NCBI GenBank assembly: GCA_026713405.1
Contig: JAPOON010000111.1
Span: 1 to 7,156, forward strand
Direction: 5' to 3'
Source of the DNA: Gammaproteobacteria bacterium
GTDB taxonomy: Bacteria > Pseudomonadota > Gammaproteobacteria > Pseudomonadales > Azotimanducaceae_A
DNA length: 7,156 nt
Each line of letters starts with the position of its first letter. The stretch's first letter is position 1. The position numbers and the translations under genes are program-made. This document shows, piece after piece, positions 6,592-7,156 of the stretch. The notes beneath the pieces are model-generated. The model did no database searches and was not told the DNA's origin. It saw nothing but the letters and a program-made list of their open reading frames with translations.

Positions 6592-7156
6592 TCAGGCGTA
6601 GAGGTGGCAGGCGACCTGCCTGTCCTCCTCTGCGCTTGACGCGTCCTTGAGGGGGATCAATTCGGGCGTCTGTTCCCGGCAGACATCCATGACTTTCGGG
6701 CAGCGCCCCGCGAATCGGCAACCCGGTGGGATGTTGATGGGCGAGGGGATTTCGCCACGAATGTGCGTCGACACCCGACCCCGCTCCGAGGCCGGGTCCG
6801 GCTCCGGATTGGAGCCGACCAATATCTCGGTGTAGGGGTGCTTCGGGCGGAAGAAAACATCGTTCGCCCTGCCCACTTCCACCAGCGACCCGAGGTACAT
6901 CACCGCCATGCGGTCGCTCACGTAGCGCACCATCGACAGGTCGTGGGCGATGAACAGCAGCGTCAGCCCCATGGACGACTTCAATTCATCGAGCAGGTTC
7001 ACCACCTGGGCCTGCACGGAGACATCAAGCGCCGAGATCGGCTCGCCGCCGACGACGAATTTGGGGTTGGGTAACAGCGCCCCGGCGACGCCCATGCGCT
7101 GCCGCCGGCCGCCCCAGGACTACTCGGGATAACGGGCCAACTGGTCCGCCCGCACG
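6592..7156 (-). pseudogene. Dpp/Opp-type ABC transporter ATPase, 3' part, apparently disrupted
   Basis: This is the C-terminal part of a cytoplasmic ATPase of a dipeptide/oligopeptide-type ABC importer (DppF/OppF-like). It enters from the right edge, so Walker A and the Q-loop lie outside. Clear family features are the D-loop SALDVSVQAQ, the H-loop LLFIAHDLS, DRMAVMYLG..VE and the C-terminal oligopeptide-transporter domain with GEIPSPINIPPGCRFAGRCP...C. Several key positions are abnormal. An in-frame TAG (complement of 7120-7122) interrupts the frame just before the signature motif. The expected LSGGQRQR reads SWGGRRQR. The Walker B aspartate is Gly (codon at 7045-7047, GGEP instead of DEP). 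Family resemblance continues upstream of the stop in the same frame (LARYPE), so a substitution rather than a simple frameshift is likely. An intact-looking frame starts at the ATG at 7095 (167 aa), but it would lack nucleotide-binding motifs. It is convergent with TBDR 2, 24 bp away. It may be a true pseudogene or reflect sequence errors near the end of a contig. Confidence 0.75.

Noticed and set aside
1..7156. tRNA, rRNA, CRISPR, insertion sequence or phage features
   Set aside because: I saw no tRNA-like folds, direct-repeat arrays, transposase frames, terminal inverted repeats or integrase motifs anywhere in the window.

Overview
The window looks like ordinary chromosomal DNA of a GC-rich Gram-negative bacterium (GC roughly 60% by eye). 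It is most likely a gammaproteobacterium or another proteobacterium with many TonB-dependent receptors. Evidence for this is two large outer-membrane TonB-dependent receptors (TBDRs) with Sec signal peptides, sigma-70-like promoters, a SulP-type anion transporter and an oligopeptide-type ABC ATPase. Taxonomy cannot be fixed more closely by reading alone.

Layout. (1) 1-208, minus strand: the N-terminus of a membrane transporter, probably SulP family, running off the left edge. (2) 209-687: a 479-bp divergent intergenic region with a TTGACA-17-TAATGT promoter at 509-537, a candidate leader peptide and a clear ribosome binding site at 675-681. (3) 688-3003, plus: TBDR 1, 771 aa. (4) 3004-3336: a 333-bp intergenic region with two back-to-back perfect inverted repeats, a strong intrinsic terminator (3168-3211), a near-consensus promoter (3266-3294) and a GGGCAT/ATGCCC inverted repeat at the predicted start of transcription. 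(5) 3337-6567, plus: TBDR 2, 1076 aa, unusually long because of very large predicted surface loops. (6) 6592-7156, minus, convergent with TBDR 2: the 3' part of a Dpp/Opp-type ABC ATPase. As written it has an in-frame stop, a changed signature motif and a changed Walker B motif, so it is a pseudogene or the sequence is poor at this end.

How the genes relate. The two receptors are tandem and in the same direction, but the terminator and second promoter make them separate transcription units. They are paralogues sharing the same TonB-box/plug opening, yet they differ strongly in the barrel loops, so they probably take up different substrates. No TonB, ExbB/D, siderophore-biosynthesis or catabolic gene is present, so no substrate can be assigned. 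A dipeptide ABC gene next to receptors could hint at peptide-like or other organic cargo, but it is convergent, looks broken and is weak evidence.

I do not see a clearly novel system. The points most worth a second look are the roughly 160-residue, hydrophobic, Gly/Ala/Pro-rich predicted loop in TBDR 2, the damaged ABC ATPase, the compact RNA/DNA structure between the receptors, and the atypical C-termini of both barrels.
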